Origin: an uncultured Prevotellaceae bacterium | Lineage (GTDB): Bacteria > Bacteroidota > Bacteroidia > Bacteroidales > Muribaculaceae | DNA length: 6,976 nucleotides | Direction: 5' to 3' | NCBI GenBank assembly: GCA_937904375.1 | Contig: CALDIG010000116.1 | Coordinates: 1 to 6,976 of the forward strand | Shown here: positions 1-5,270 of the stretch, one piece after another | Layout: every line of letters begins with the position of its first letter | How positions within the stretch are numbered: the first letter of the stretch is position 1 | Program-made: the position numbers and the translations under genes | Notes under the pieces: model-generated | Database searches by the model: none | Told to the model about the DNA's origin: nothing | What the model saw: the letters and a program-made list of their open reading frames with translations, nothing else

Positions 1-613
1 CTGTATTCTTGCCCGCCTCGGCATCGTCTTCCATGTCGCGGTAGTTGTTCACCAGCAGCACGTTTACCCCCATAAAACCAATGGTCATCGACGCCAGCAC
101 CGCCAGCGCATCGATTGAATGAGCAATGACATAATAGCTGGTAATCACAGGCACCATGCCATAGAAGATGAACACTGTGAGTTCGCCCAAGCCATGATAT
201 GAAAGAGGGTAAGGTCCAGCACTATAAGCGAGCACAAAGACGGCTATCAAAATTCCCACAGGAATGATTTTCCAACCGCCGTATGGTATCAGGCAGCAGC
301 CCACGGCACATGCCACGGCAAGGGTGAGGTAGGTGACATTGCGCAGGGTGATGGGCTTGATGTCGCCCTCGGTCACGCCGCGTCGAGGTCCCACTCGTCC
401 TTTCTTGTCGCTGCCTTTCTTGTAGTCGTAGTACTCGTTGGCGAAGTTTGACGCAATCTGCGCCAGCAGCGCGAACACCAGGCACAGCATCGCCGGCATC
501 CACTCAAATCGTCCTTGCCATGCCGTGATGCCTATCGCCATCAGCACTCCACTTATCGACACTGGCAGCGTGCGCAACCGCATCGCCTCAAGCCAAATCT
601 TCACCTGTTTCAT
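1..613 (-). CDS. menA: 1,4-dihydroxy-2-naphthoate polyprenyltransferase MenA (partial, C-terminus beyond window)
   Basis: This UbiA-superfamily integral membrane enzyme attaches a polyprenyl chain to 1,4-dihydroxy-2-naphthoate, giving demethylmenaquinone in menaquinone synthesis. I translated the reverse complement from the ATG at 613-611; the frame stays open for 204 codons to the left edge. Both Asp-rich prenyl-diphosphate/Mg2+ motifs are visible: NEYYDYKKGSD (residues 59-69) and NNYRDMEDDAEAGK (189-202). The N-terminal WLEAMRLRTLPVSISG is also typical of MenA. Hydrophobic stretches at about 15-31, 39-57, 92-110, 116-131, 144-163 and 168-188 fit UbiA transmembrane helices. Family members are about 290-310 residues, so roughly a third is missing, with no sign of damage. 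The second motif followed by DAEAGKNT favours MenA over UbiA. It lies 168 bp after the SPOR lipoprotein gene, behind two A/T-rich hairpins, so it may have its own promoter. Start choice: first ATG, with family-typical sequence straight after it. Confidence 0.93.
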   Translation of the reverse strand, partial: MKQVKIWLEAMRLRTLPVSISGVLMAIGITAWQGRFEWMPAMLCLVFALLAQIASNFANEYYDYKKGSDKKGRVGPRRGVTEGDIKPITLRNVTYLTLAVACAVGCCLIPYGGWKIIPVGILIAVFVLAYSAGPYPLSYHGLGELTVFIFYGMVPVITSYYVIAHSIDALAVLASMTIGFMGVNVLLVNNYRDMEDDAEAGKNT

Positions 614-647
614 TTCTTTTGTAACTTTAATATCTTATTCAAGTTTC

Positions 648-664
648 GCAAGTTGTTAACTTGC
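648..664. repeat. Short perfect inverted repeat upstream of menA
   Basis: GCAAGTT and AACTTGC form a perfect 7-bp stem around a 3-nt loop (GTT), with GTTAAC at the centre. It ends about 35 bp before the menA ATG. The position suits an operator or a 5' UTR hairpin, but a 7-bp palindrome in A/T-rich DNA can occur by chance. No function is assigned. Confidence 0.35.
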
Positions 665-706
665 TCAAAGTTTAATGTTTAGTGTTTAAAGGATAATCAA
701 TGTGAT

Positions 707-737
707 TTATAGAAAATATTTTTCAAATTTTCTATAA
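707..737 (-). terminator. A/T-rich hairpin between the SPOR lipoprotein gene and menA, possible terminator
   Basis: Bases 707-717 (TTATAGAAAAT) and 727-737 (ATTTTCTATAA) are perfect reverse complements: an 11-bp stem with a 9-nt A/T-rich loop. It lies 45-75 bp past the stop of the gene at 782-1276 and just after a second hairpin at 741-776. There is no GC core and no clear U-tract on the minus strand, so it is not a textbook intrinsic terminator. It could end the upstream transcript or sit in the menA leader. The structure is directly visible; the role is inferred. Confidence 0.35.
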
Positions 738-779
738 CCTTCAAGTTTATAAAGTTTTAGAACTTTAGAAACTTGAGTA
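735..779 (-). repeat. 45-bp hairpin repeat, copy 1
   Basis: Read on the minus strand, this 45-bp stretch matches the plus strand at 6904-6948 in 43 of 45 positions. It folds into a near-perfect hairpin: 741-756 pairs with 761-776 (16 bp, one mismatch) around a TTAG loop (CTAA on the minus strand). It starts only 2 bp beyond the TAA stop (782-784) of the SPOR lipoprotein gene. It carries no coding capacity. Similarity to REP-like or MITE-derived intergenic repeats is inference from its size and hairpin shape. Confidence 0.8.
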
Positions 780-781
780 TC

Positions 782-1276
782 TTATAAGCTGGTGATTATC
801 CATGCCATGGGCACCAGCACCTTCATTTTCATGAATTTTTCGGGTCTCTTGGAAAATAGCGTGGCCATCGATAGGTCATCAAAGCCTCGGGCTATCACGT
901 AATAAGTTTTCACGCTTTTTTCATATACCACATAAGCCGGCAAGTTTTCCTGCTGGCGCAGACGGTCACGGCAGCTTATCGCATTGAACTTCTGTTGAAA
1001 CTCGGCAACTACCACGCCATACTTTTTCGCTACCTCTGGTTTGTCATCGGTGACATTGAAATAAAGCCTTCGCAAACGGATGCTGTCGTTATTAACAACA
1101 TAATTGTAGTGAGTGCGGTTGGCAATATCCTGCAGGTATTGCTCGCCACGCTCACCAGTGCGGTTAAGCTCAATGGTTTTCTCATAACTCTCACGATAGT
1201 TCTTCTCGCTGGTGTGGCACGACCACAAAACTGCTGTAATACATACCAACAAAAAAACGTTACATATTTTCTTCAT
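782..1276 (-). CDS. SPOR-domain lipoprotein
   Basis: This 164-residue envelope protein has a lipoprotein signal peptide: MKKICN, a hydrophobic core (7-18) and a lipobox ending at Cys20 (AVLWSC). A charged linker (21-80, rich in E, K and R) may be helical. A SPOR-like domain follows at about 82-145: KKYGVVVAEFQQKFNAISCR, a central helix with DRLRQQ, then YEKSVKTYYVIARGFDDLSMA, matching the family pattern of two similar halves. SPOR domains bind denuded glycan strands of septal peptidoglycan, so a periplasmic role near division or wall remodelling is likely, though the exact role is unknown. Residues after Cys20 (HTSEK) lack the acidic cluster that exports Bacteroidota lipoproteins to the surface. 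It begins 26 bp after the stop of the phosphoesterase gene, so co-transcription is likely. The domain call rests on pattern recognition. Confidence 0.82.
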   Translation of the reverse strand: MKKICNVFLLVCITAVLWSCHTSEKNYRESYEKTIELNRTGERGEQYLQDIANRTHYNYVVNNDSIRLRRLYFNVTDDKPEVAKKYGVVVAEFQQKFNAISCRDRLRQQENLPAYVVYEKSVKTYYVIARGFDDLSMATLFSKRPEKFMKMKVLVPMAWIITSL

Positions 1277-1302
1277 TCCATTATGTTTTAAAGATAGTAA
1301 AA

Positions 1303-1830
1303 CTATTCTACCACTCTTCCATGAGAGGCGTCGCGATCATCGGCGAGTTCTATGATTTGGCAGCCTGTGATGTTGCCGTTGTCGAGAGTGAGGCGGATGA
1401 GGGTTCGCACTTTTTGCCAGCCTTGTCGGCCAGCGGCACCAGGGTTGATGGTGAGCGTGCCAAGACTGCGGTCGGGGATGACTTTGAGGATGTGGCTGTG
1501 CCCGCACACGAAGATTTTAGGCTGCACCAGGTCGAGTCTCGACTTGATGCCAGGGGCGTAACGCCCTGGATAGCCGCCAATGTGGGTCATCATCACCTTC
1601 ACGCCCTCGGTGGTGAAGATCTCGGTCTCCTTGAATCGACGTCGCAGCTCTTGTCCATCGGCATTGCCATAAACTGCGCGTACCTGTGGTCCTATCGCCG
1701 CAATCATGTCGATGAGCGCCTCGTTGCCGATGTCGCCCGCGTGCCAAATCTCATCGCAGTCGGCAAAATGCTCGGCATACCGGTCATCCCAGTAGCAGTG
1801 AGTGTCGCTTATGATTCCGATGGTCTTCAT
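1303..1830 (-). CDS. YfcE/MJ0936-type metallophosphoesterase
   Basis: A 175-residue single-domain calcineurin-like phosphoesterase of the small cytoplasmic YfcE/YsnA family. The dinuclear metal-site motifs appear in order: SDTH (D9, H11), HAGD (D33), YGNAD (N56), THIGG (H83) and CGHSH (H111, H113), followed by the family-typical LTINPGAAGRQG (about 125-136). Relatives hydrolyse phosphodiester substrates with Mn2+ or similar metals; the natural substrate is usually unknown and cannot be read here. There is no signal peptide. The ATG at 1830-1828 gives MKTIGIISDTH, the expected N-terminus, so the start is well supported. It lies 95 bp after ribE and 26 bp before the SPOR lipoprotein gene, on the same strand. 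Length and motif completeness are normal. A link to riboflavin metabolism is possible from gene order only. Confidence 0.92.
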   Translation of the reverse strand: MKTIGIISDTHCYWDDRYAEHFADCDEIWHAGDIGNEALIDMIAAIGPQVRAVYGNADGQELRRRFKETEIFTTEGVKVMMTHIGGYPGRYAPGIKSRLDLVQPKIFVCGHSHILKVIPDRSLGTLTINPGAAGRQGWQKVRTLIRLTLDNGNITGCQIIELADDRDASHGRVVE

Positions 1831-1833
1831 TTG

Positions 1834-1867
1834 TAAGTGTTAAGTAGTAAGTTTAAAGTGTTAAGTA
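1834..1867. repeat. Degenerate TTAAGT-type repeat upstream of the phosphoesterase gene
   Basis: The stretch contains several variants of TAAGTG/TTAAGTA within 34 bp: TAAGTG, TTAAGTA, TAAGTTTAAAGTG and TTAAGTA again. It sits directly before the phosphoesterase start. It resembles the cleaner 7-bp tandem at 2545-2565 before ribE and, more loosely, GTTTAAT/GTTTAGT/GTTTAAA at about 670-690 before menA. No function is assigned. Confidence 0.55.
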
Positions 1868-1891
1868 AAGTCGCTTGCGCGGCTATGCTTT

Positions 1892-1927
1892 TATTCCTTT
1901 AATTCATTTGATTCCTTTAACTCCTTT
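1892..1927 (-). repeat. 9-bp tandem repeat (AAAGGARTY, four units) starting in the ribE stop codon
   Basis: On the minus strand four consecutive 9-bp units can be read: AAAGGAGTT (1927-1919), AAAGGAATC (1918-1910), AAATGAATT (1909-1901) and AAAGGAATA (1900-1892), followed by a partial AAAG. The first unit includes the last two bases of the ribE TAA stop. The units contain an AGGA core, but they are too far from the next start (1830) to act as its ribosome binding site. Confidence 0.75.
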
Positions 1928-2531
1928 ATTTAAACTCCAGAATGCGTGCGAGGTACTTCCCTATAATGTCAAACTCCAAGTTCACCACAGTGCCCTCCAC
2001 GATATTGTGGAAGTTGGTGAGCTCGTGGGTGTAGGGGATGATGGCGACCTCAAAGCTGTCACGCTCGCTGTTGCACACCGTGAGGCTGGTGCCGTTGACG
2101 GTGATGCTGCCCTTCTCCACGGTGACGTAGCCCTTGCGTGCCATAGCGGGATCCACCTCGTAGTGGAAGGTGTAATACCAACTGCCATCCGCCTCGCGCA
2201 CGCTGGTGCAGACGGCGGTTTGATCGACATGGCCCTGCACGATGTGACCGTCGAGACGACCGTTCATAAGCATACTGCGCTCCACGTTCACCTCGTCGCC
2301 CACTTTGAGGAGCCCGAGGTTGCTACGGTCGAGCGTCTCCTGAATTGCTGTGACGGTGTAGGTGCCGTCGCCCGGGAGTTTCACCACAGTGAGGCACACT
2401 CCGTTGTGCGACACGCTTTGGTCTATTTTCAACTCATCCACAAAGCTACATGAGAGCGTGATGTGGAGATTGCCTTCTTCTTTCTCTAGTGCCACCACGC
2501 GGGCAGCCTCTTCTACTATGCCTGAAAACAT
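1926..2531 (-). CDS. ribE: Riboflavin synthase, alpha subunit
   Basis: This 201-residue enzyme catalyses the last step of riboflavin synthesis: two 6,7-dimethyl-8-ribityllumazine molecules give riboflavin and 5-amino-6-ribitylaminouracil. It shows the duplicated lumazine-binding fold. Domain 1 (about 1-94) has MFSGIVEE at the N-terminus, SVSHNGVCLTV (39-49, with Cys46) and GDEVNVERSM (78-87). Domain 2 (about 95-195) has GHIVQGHVDQT (95-105), the matching KGSITVNGTSLTV (140-152) and IPYTHELTNF (165-174). Length is normal for the family, the protein is cytoplasmic and normally trimeric. The start is fixed by MFSGIVEE. It begins 83 bp after the stop of the PorE-like gene and is followed by the phosphoesterase. 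No other riboflavin-pathway gene is in the window, and I saw no FMN riboswitch in the 83-bp leader. Confidence 0.97.
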   Translation of the reverse strand: MFSGIVEEAARVVALEKEEGNLHITLSCSFVDELKIDQSVSHNGVCLTVVKLPGDGTYTVTAIQETLDRSNLGLLKVGDEVNVERSMLMNGRLDGHIVQGHVDQTAVCTSVREADGSWYYTFHYEVDPAMARKGYVTVEKGSITVNGTSLTVCNSERDSFEVAIIPYTHELTNFHNIVEGTVVNLEFDIIGKYLARILEFK

Positions 2532-2544
2532 TGGTTTTTAAGTT

Positions 2545-2565
2545 TTAAGTGTTAAGTGTTAAGTA
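2545..2565. repeat. 7-bp tandem repeat TTAAGTG x3 upstream of ribE
   Basis: Three direct 7-bp units, TTAAGTG, TTAAGTG and TTAAGTA, lie 14-34 bp before the ribE ATG. The sequence is pure A/T-rich low complexity and resembles the degenerate stretch at 1834-1867. It falls in the 5' leader of ribE, so it could affect translation or simply be drifting spacer. Confidence 0.7.
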
Positions 2566-2578
2566 GAATAGTAGAGCT

Positions 2579-2617
2579 ACTTCATACTTCGTACTTCATA
2601 CTTTGTACTTCCTACTA
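2579..2617. repeat. 14-bp tandem repeat at the 3' end of the PorE-like gene
   Basis: Two full units on the plus strand, ACTTCATACTTCGT (2579-2592) and ACTTCATACTTTGT (2593-2606), differ by one base. A third, partial unit (ACTTCCTACTA, 2607-2617) runs into the stop codon of the PorE-like gene (TAG on the minus strand, 2617-2615). Each unit is itself built from ACTT/TACTT half-units. There is no hairpin strong enough to call a terminator. Confidence 0.75.
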
Positions 2618-5017
2618 TTTCTTCTTTGTTGCGTTGGCACCACTGGGCTTCTTGGTGCTATTGGTGCCGCCGCCCGAACCTGAACCACCGCCTCGTCCTG
2701 AACCGCCCGAACCGCTGCCAGTGCCGCCCTGACCGCCTGGTTTGCCTGGAGTTATGCCAGTGCCTTCAAGTGTGGGTTTCTTGGCATTTGGATTGTCGCC
2801 GTTGTATTTTCCTAGCGGATCAACTTCTTTGCCTTCGGCAGCAGCTTTCTCCCTCTCTTTTTGCTCTATCATCTTCATTTCGTTCTCTCTCTCTTGCTTT
2901 ATCTTGGCAATTTCCTCGGCCGACATCCCCTTGGTATCAATACCCTCAAGAATGTCCTTTTTGCCTTGTCCCTCCTGGCCTTCCTTGCCTTCGGCATCTT
3001 CCTCTCCAGGATGCTGAAGGGCACTGTCGAAGGTGCGGTAGTAGTTGGTGGTGAGAACTTGGAACTCGGTGCGGCGGTTGATTTGGTCGGCTGCCGCACG
3101 GTCTTCTTTCGACAGTGCCATGACAAACGCCTCATGTAGGGTGTCACCCTCGTTGAACTGTGGATATAGGCGAGCGATGCGCTTGGTGACAATCTTAGGC
3201 TGCGACCTGCCATATCCGTGAGATTGCAGTCGAGCGCTGTCAATGCCTGCCGCAATAAGGTAATCAACCACACTCTTGGCGCGGCGGTCACTGAGCTTGA
3301 GGTTATATTCGTCGCCGCCCACACGGTCAGTGTGTGCCCCCATCTCGATGGTGATGTAGGGGTTATCGTTGAGCACCTGCACCATCGAGTCGAGGGCAGA
3401 CTTCGACTCGGGACGCAGAGTGGCTTTGTTGTAGTCGTAGAAAATATTCTCAATAACCTGCGGCTTGTCCATGGCGGCGAGTATGAAATCGACGTTATAC
3501 TCGGCGTCCTCTTCCTCGATGTCGCTGGTGAACTGCTGACGGCCATTGAGGTAGCCGTTGGCACCGGCAAGCATCACATAGCTCACACCGCGCTGCAGGT
3601 CAAAGCGGAACGTGCCGTCGGGCTTGGCGACCGCTTTCTGGTTGCTGCCGTCGTTGCCCACGATGCGGATTATGGCGTTAGGCACCGGTTCCTCGTCCTT
3701 GTCGAGCACATAACCCGAAATCCACACCTTGAGGTCGGGCTTCTCGAAACTGAAGATGTGGTCGTAGCCGCGGGCATCCTTGCGGTTGCTCGAAAAGTAA
3801 CCTTTCTCGCCCTCGGCCTCAAAGGTGATGCCGAAATCGTCGCCGCTACTGTTCATAGGGGCACCCATGTTCTCGATGAACCATTTGCCCGAGGGTTGAA
3901 GGCGTGCCTTGAATAAGTCGAGGCCACCAAGTCCGGCATGACCGTTGCTCGAGAAGTAGAGTGTGCTGTCGTCGCGCACGTAAGGGAAGCGCTCATCGCC
4001 AGGCGTGTTGATTTGGTCGCCAAGGTTCTCGAGGGTGCCGTGCCCGTCGCTAATCATCACTCGCCACAGGTCCTTGCCACCCTGACCGCCAGGCATATCG
4101 CTTGAGAAATACAGCCACTTGCCGTCTTTGCTCACAGCGGGGTCGTCGTAGGCCGAGAGGGTGTCGGCAGTAATCTCAAACTTCGCTGCGCCAGTCCATT
4201 TCGCCTCGCTGCGGCTTGCCTTGTAAATTTCTACGCTGGTGCCAGCGTCGGTCTTGCGCAGCGCTTTGGCAAAGAACATCGTCTGACCGTCGGGACTGAA
4301 GGCGGTGATGCCCTCGTCAAACTCGGTATTGAGGTCGCCCTCCACTGGTTCGGGGTTGCTCCACTTGCCCTTGTCATCTTTCTTTGAAAAGAAAACGTCG
4401 CAGTTCTTGGCACCGGTAATCTCGCTCTTGGCAGTGCCAGTGGCTTTCTCGCGCGACGAGGTGAAATACAGCACGTCGCACTTGCTGTCGAGGAACATGG
4501 GGCAAAAGTCAGCGCGGCGCGAGTTAAACAGTCGGGCGTTTTTTACGATATAGCGAGACTTCGCCGCATCATCACGCATTTTGGGTGCCATCTGGCAGCC
4601 ACGGATACCCTCTTTGGCTTGCCAGTTGCTTGGGGCGGTGTCGAGATATGCCTTATAGCTTTTCTCGGCAAGCGTGTATTGACCTTCCATCTGTTGAGCC
4701 TGACCCAAGTAGAATGGAATAAGGCTGTCCTCCCACTCATAGCGCTGAGCGTTCTGGTAGGAAGCCGCTGCCCTAGAACTCTGGTTCAAGTGACGGTAAC
4801 ACTCTCCTAGCATAAACGCCACCTCTCCGCGCAGGTATCGGTCTTCCTTGCGGCTCAGCTTGTTGTAGATTTTGCGATAGGTCTCGGCAGCGGCAAAATA
4901 CTCGCCACGCTCATATTTCTCGTCAGCGTCTTTCATCTTGACGGTCTTGCATGAGGTGAACTGCACTCCAGTCGCCAGCATGAAAGCCGCAAATATTATG
5001 TAAAGAATCTTTCTCAT
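2615..5017 (-). CDS. PorE-like OmpA-family lipoprotein (TPR, PD40 propeller, CarboxypepD_reg, OmpA)
   Basis: An 800-residue outer-membrane-associated periplasmic lipoprotein. Order: signal peptide with lipobox (GVQFTSC, Cys23); TPR-like helices with EKYERGEYFAAAETYRKIY (about 28-140); five PD40/WD40-like blades (about 171-425), seen in YFTSSR, FSPDGQTMFF, SKDGKWLYFSSD, DSTLYFSSNG and KGYFSSNR; a carboxypeptidase-regulatory-like beta domain (about 431-515, SGYVLDKDEEPVPNA); an OmpA peptidoglycan-binding domain (about 522-655) with AHTDRVGG and LSDRRA, where D564 and R579 are the expected diaminopimelate-contacting residues, plus NRRTEF. This matches PorE, which ties the type IX secretion apparatus to peptidoglycan in Porphyromonas gingivalis; similar proteins with other roles exist, so function is probable rather than proven. 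Lys24 after the cysteine and no acidic cluster suggest it faces the periplasm. Odd: a 130-residue tail (about 668-800) with a charged helix (700-730) and Gly/Ser-rich run (about 757-785) ending KKK. Confidence 0.9.
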   Translation of the reverse strand: MRKILYIIFAAFMLATGVQFTSCKTVKMKDADEKYERGEYFAAAETYRKIYNKLSRKEDRYLRGEVAFMLGECYRHLNQSSRAAASYQNAQRYEWEDSLIPFYLGQAQQMEGQYTLAEKSYKAYLDTAPSNWQAKEGIRGCQMAPKMRDDAAKSRYIVKNARLFNSRRADFCPMFLDSKCDVLYFTSSREKATGTAKSEITGAKNCDVFFSKKDDKGKWSNPEPVEGDLNTEFDEGITAFSPDGQTMFFAKALRKTDAGTSVEIYKASRSEAKWTGAAKFEITADTLSAYDDPAVSKDGKWLYFSSDMPGGQGGKDLWRVMISDGHGTLENLGDQINTPGDERFPYVRDDSTLYFSSNGHAGLGGLDLFKARLQPSGKWFIENMGAPMNSSGDDFGITFEAEGEKGYFSSNRKDARGYDHIFSFEKPDLKVWISGYVLDKDEEPVPNAIIRIVGNDGSNQKAVAKPDGTFRFDLQRGVSYVMLAGANGYLNGRQQFTSDIEEEDAEYNVDFILAAMDKPQVIENIFYDYNKATLRPESKSALDSMVQVLNDNPYITIEMGAHTDRVGGDEYNLKLSDRRAKSVVDYLIAAGIDSARLQSHGYGRSQPKIVTKRIARLYPQFNEGDTLHEAFVMALSKEDRAAADQINRRTEFQVLTTNYYRTFDSALQHPGEEDAEGKEGQEGQGKKDILEGIDTKGMSAEEIAKIKQERENEMKMIEQKEREKAAAEGKEVDPLGKYNGDNPNAKKPTLEGTGITPGKPGGQGGTGSGSGGSGRGGGSGSGGGTNSTKKPSGANATKKK

Positions 5018-5209
5018 ATTGATGTGATATATAATTATAATAAAAACGCAAGCTCACCTCGCTTTATTGCACGCGCGCGATATTTAGTTGTGAGTGGAGA
5101 TATAGAGATGAGATGGTCGCCTCCAATACCATTCCCAAATAATACCAGCACGAGCGTAGACTCATATAACAACTTCAAACTTCAATGATACAAAGCATTT
5201 AAATCACAA
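5018..5209. other. Noncoding spacer upstream of the PorE-like gene
   Basis: No credible ORF or RNA gene was found here. It should hold the promoter of the PorE-like gene and any operon behind it. I searched the minus strand for the Bacteroidota promoter pattern (TTTG about 20 bp before TAnnTTTG). The nearest match is TATTATTTG at 5145-5137, which has one base too many between TA and TTTG and no clear upstream TTTG, so no promoter is called. An alternating purine-pyrimidine stretch (ACGCGCGCG, 5071-5079) stands out in otherwise A/T-rich DNA. Confidence 0.5.
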
Positions 5210-5242
5210 TTGGGCTGCGCCTTCAATCGTGGCGCAGCCCAA
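5210..5242 (-). terminator. Strong GC-rich hairpin downstream of the CotH-family gene, probable transcription terminator
   Basis: TTGGGCTGCGCC (5210-5221) and GGCGCAGCCCAA (5231-5242) form a perfect 12-bp stem with a 9-nt loop (TTCAATCGT). It begins 29 bp past the TAG stop (5273-5271) of the CotH-family gene. On the minus strand it is followed by TTGTGATTT, a weak U-rich run. It is the only strong GC-rich hairpin between genes here, and it separates the CotH gene from the PorE-like gene. A plus-strand role is less likely because no plus-strand gene precedes it. Confidence 0.8.
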
Positions 5243-5246
5243 CTCT

Positions 5247-5270
5247 TAACTATGAATTCCTAACTATGAA
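5247..5270. repeat. 10-bp direct repeat TAACTATGAA x2 at the CotH gene stop
   Basis: TAACTATGAA occurs at 5247-5256 and 5261-5270, spaced by TTCC. The second copy ends directly against the stop codon of the CotH-family gene (TAG on the minus strand, 5273-5271). It fills most of the gap between the stop and the terminator hairpin. Confidence 0.7.

Noticed and set aside
222..503. Minus-strand open frame of 93 codons inside menA
   Set aside because: It is in a different frame from menA, is Arg/His-rich, and the menA frame carries both prenyltransferase motifs.
1321..1836. Plus-strand open frame of 171 codons
   Set aside because: It lies antisense to the phosphoesterase, whose motifs are complete. 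The frame is open because of codon bias in the real gene, and its product has no recognisable domain.
1892..1927. CRISPR-like array from the tandem units
   Set aside because: Units are 9 bp with no spacers, and no cas gene is present. It is a simple tandem repeat.
1875..2453. Plus-strand open frame of 192 codons opposite ribE
   Set aside because: The minus-strand riboflavin synthase is unmistakable. The plus-strand product is a His/Val/Ala-rich shadow with no family features.
2532..2614. FMN riboswitch before ribE
   Set aside because: The leader is only 83 bp of A/T-rich tandem repeats and lacks the conserved GC-rich helices of that riboswitch.
3218..3916. Plus-strand open frame of 232 codons opposite the PorE-like gene
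   Set aside because: It is antisense to the OmpA and beta-domain coding region and resembles no family. The minus-strand reading is well supported.
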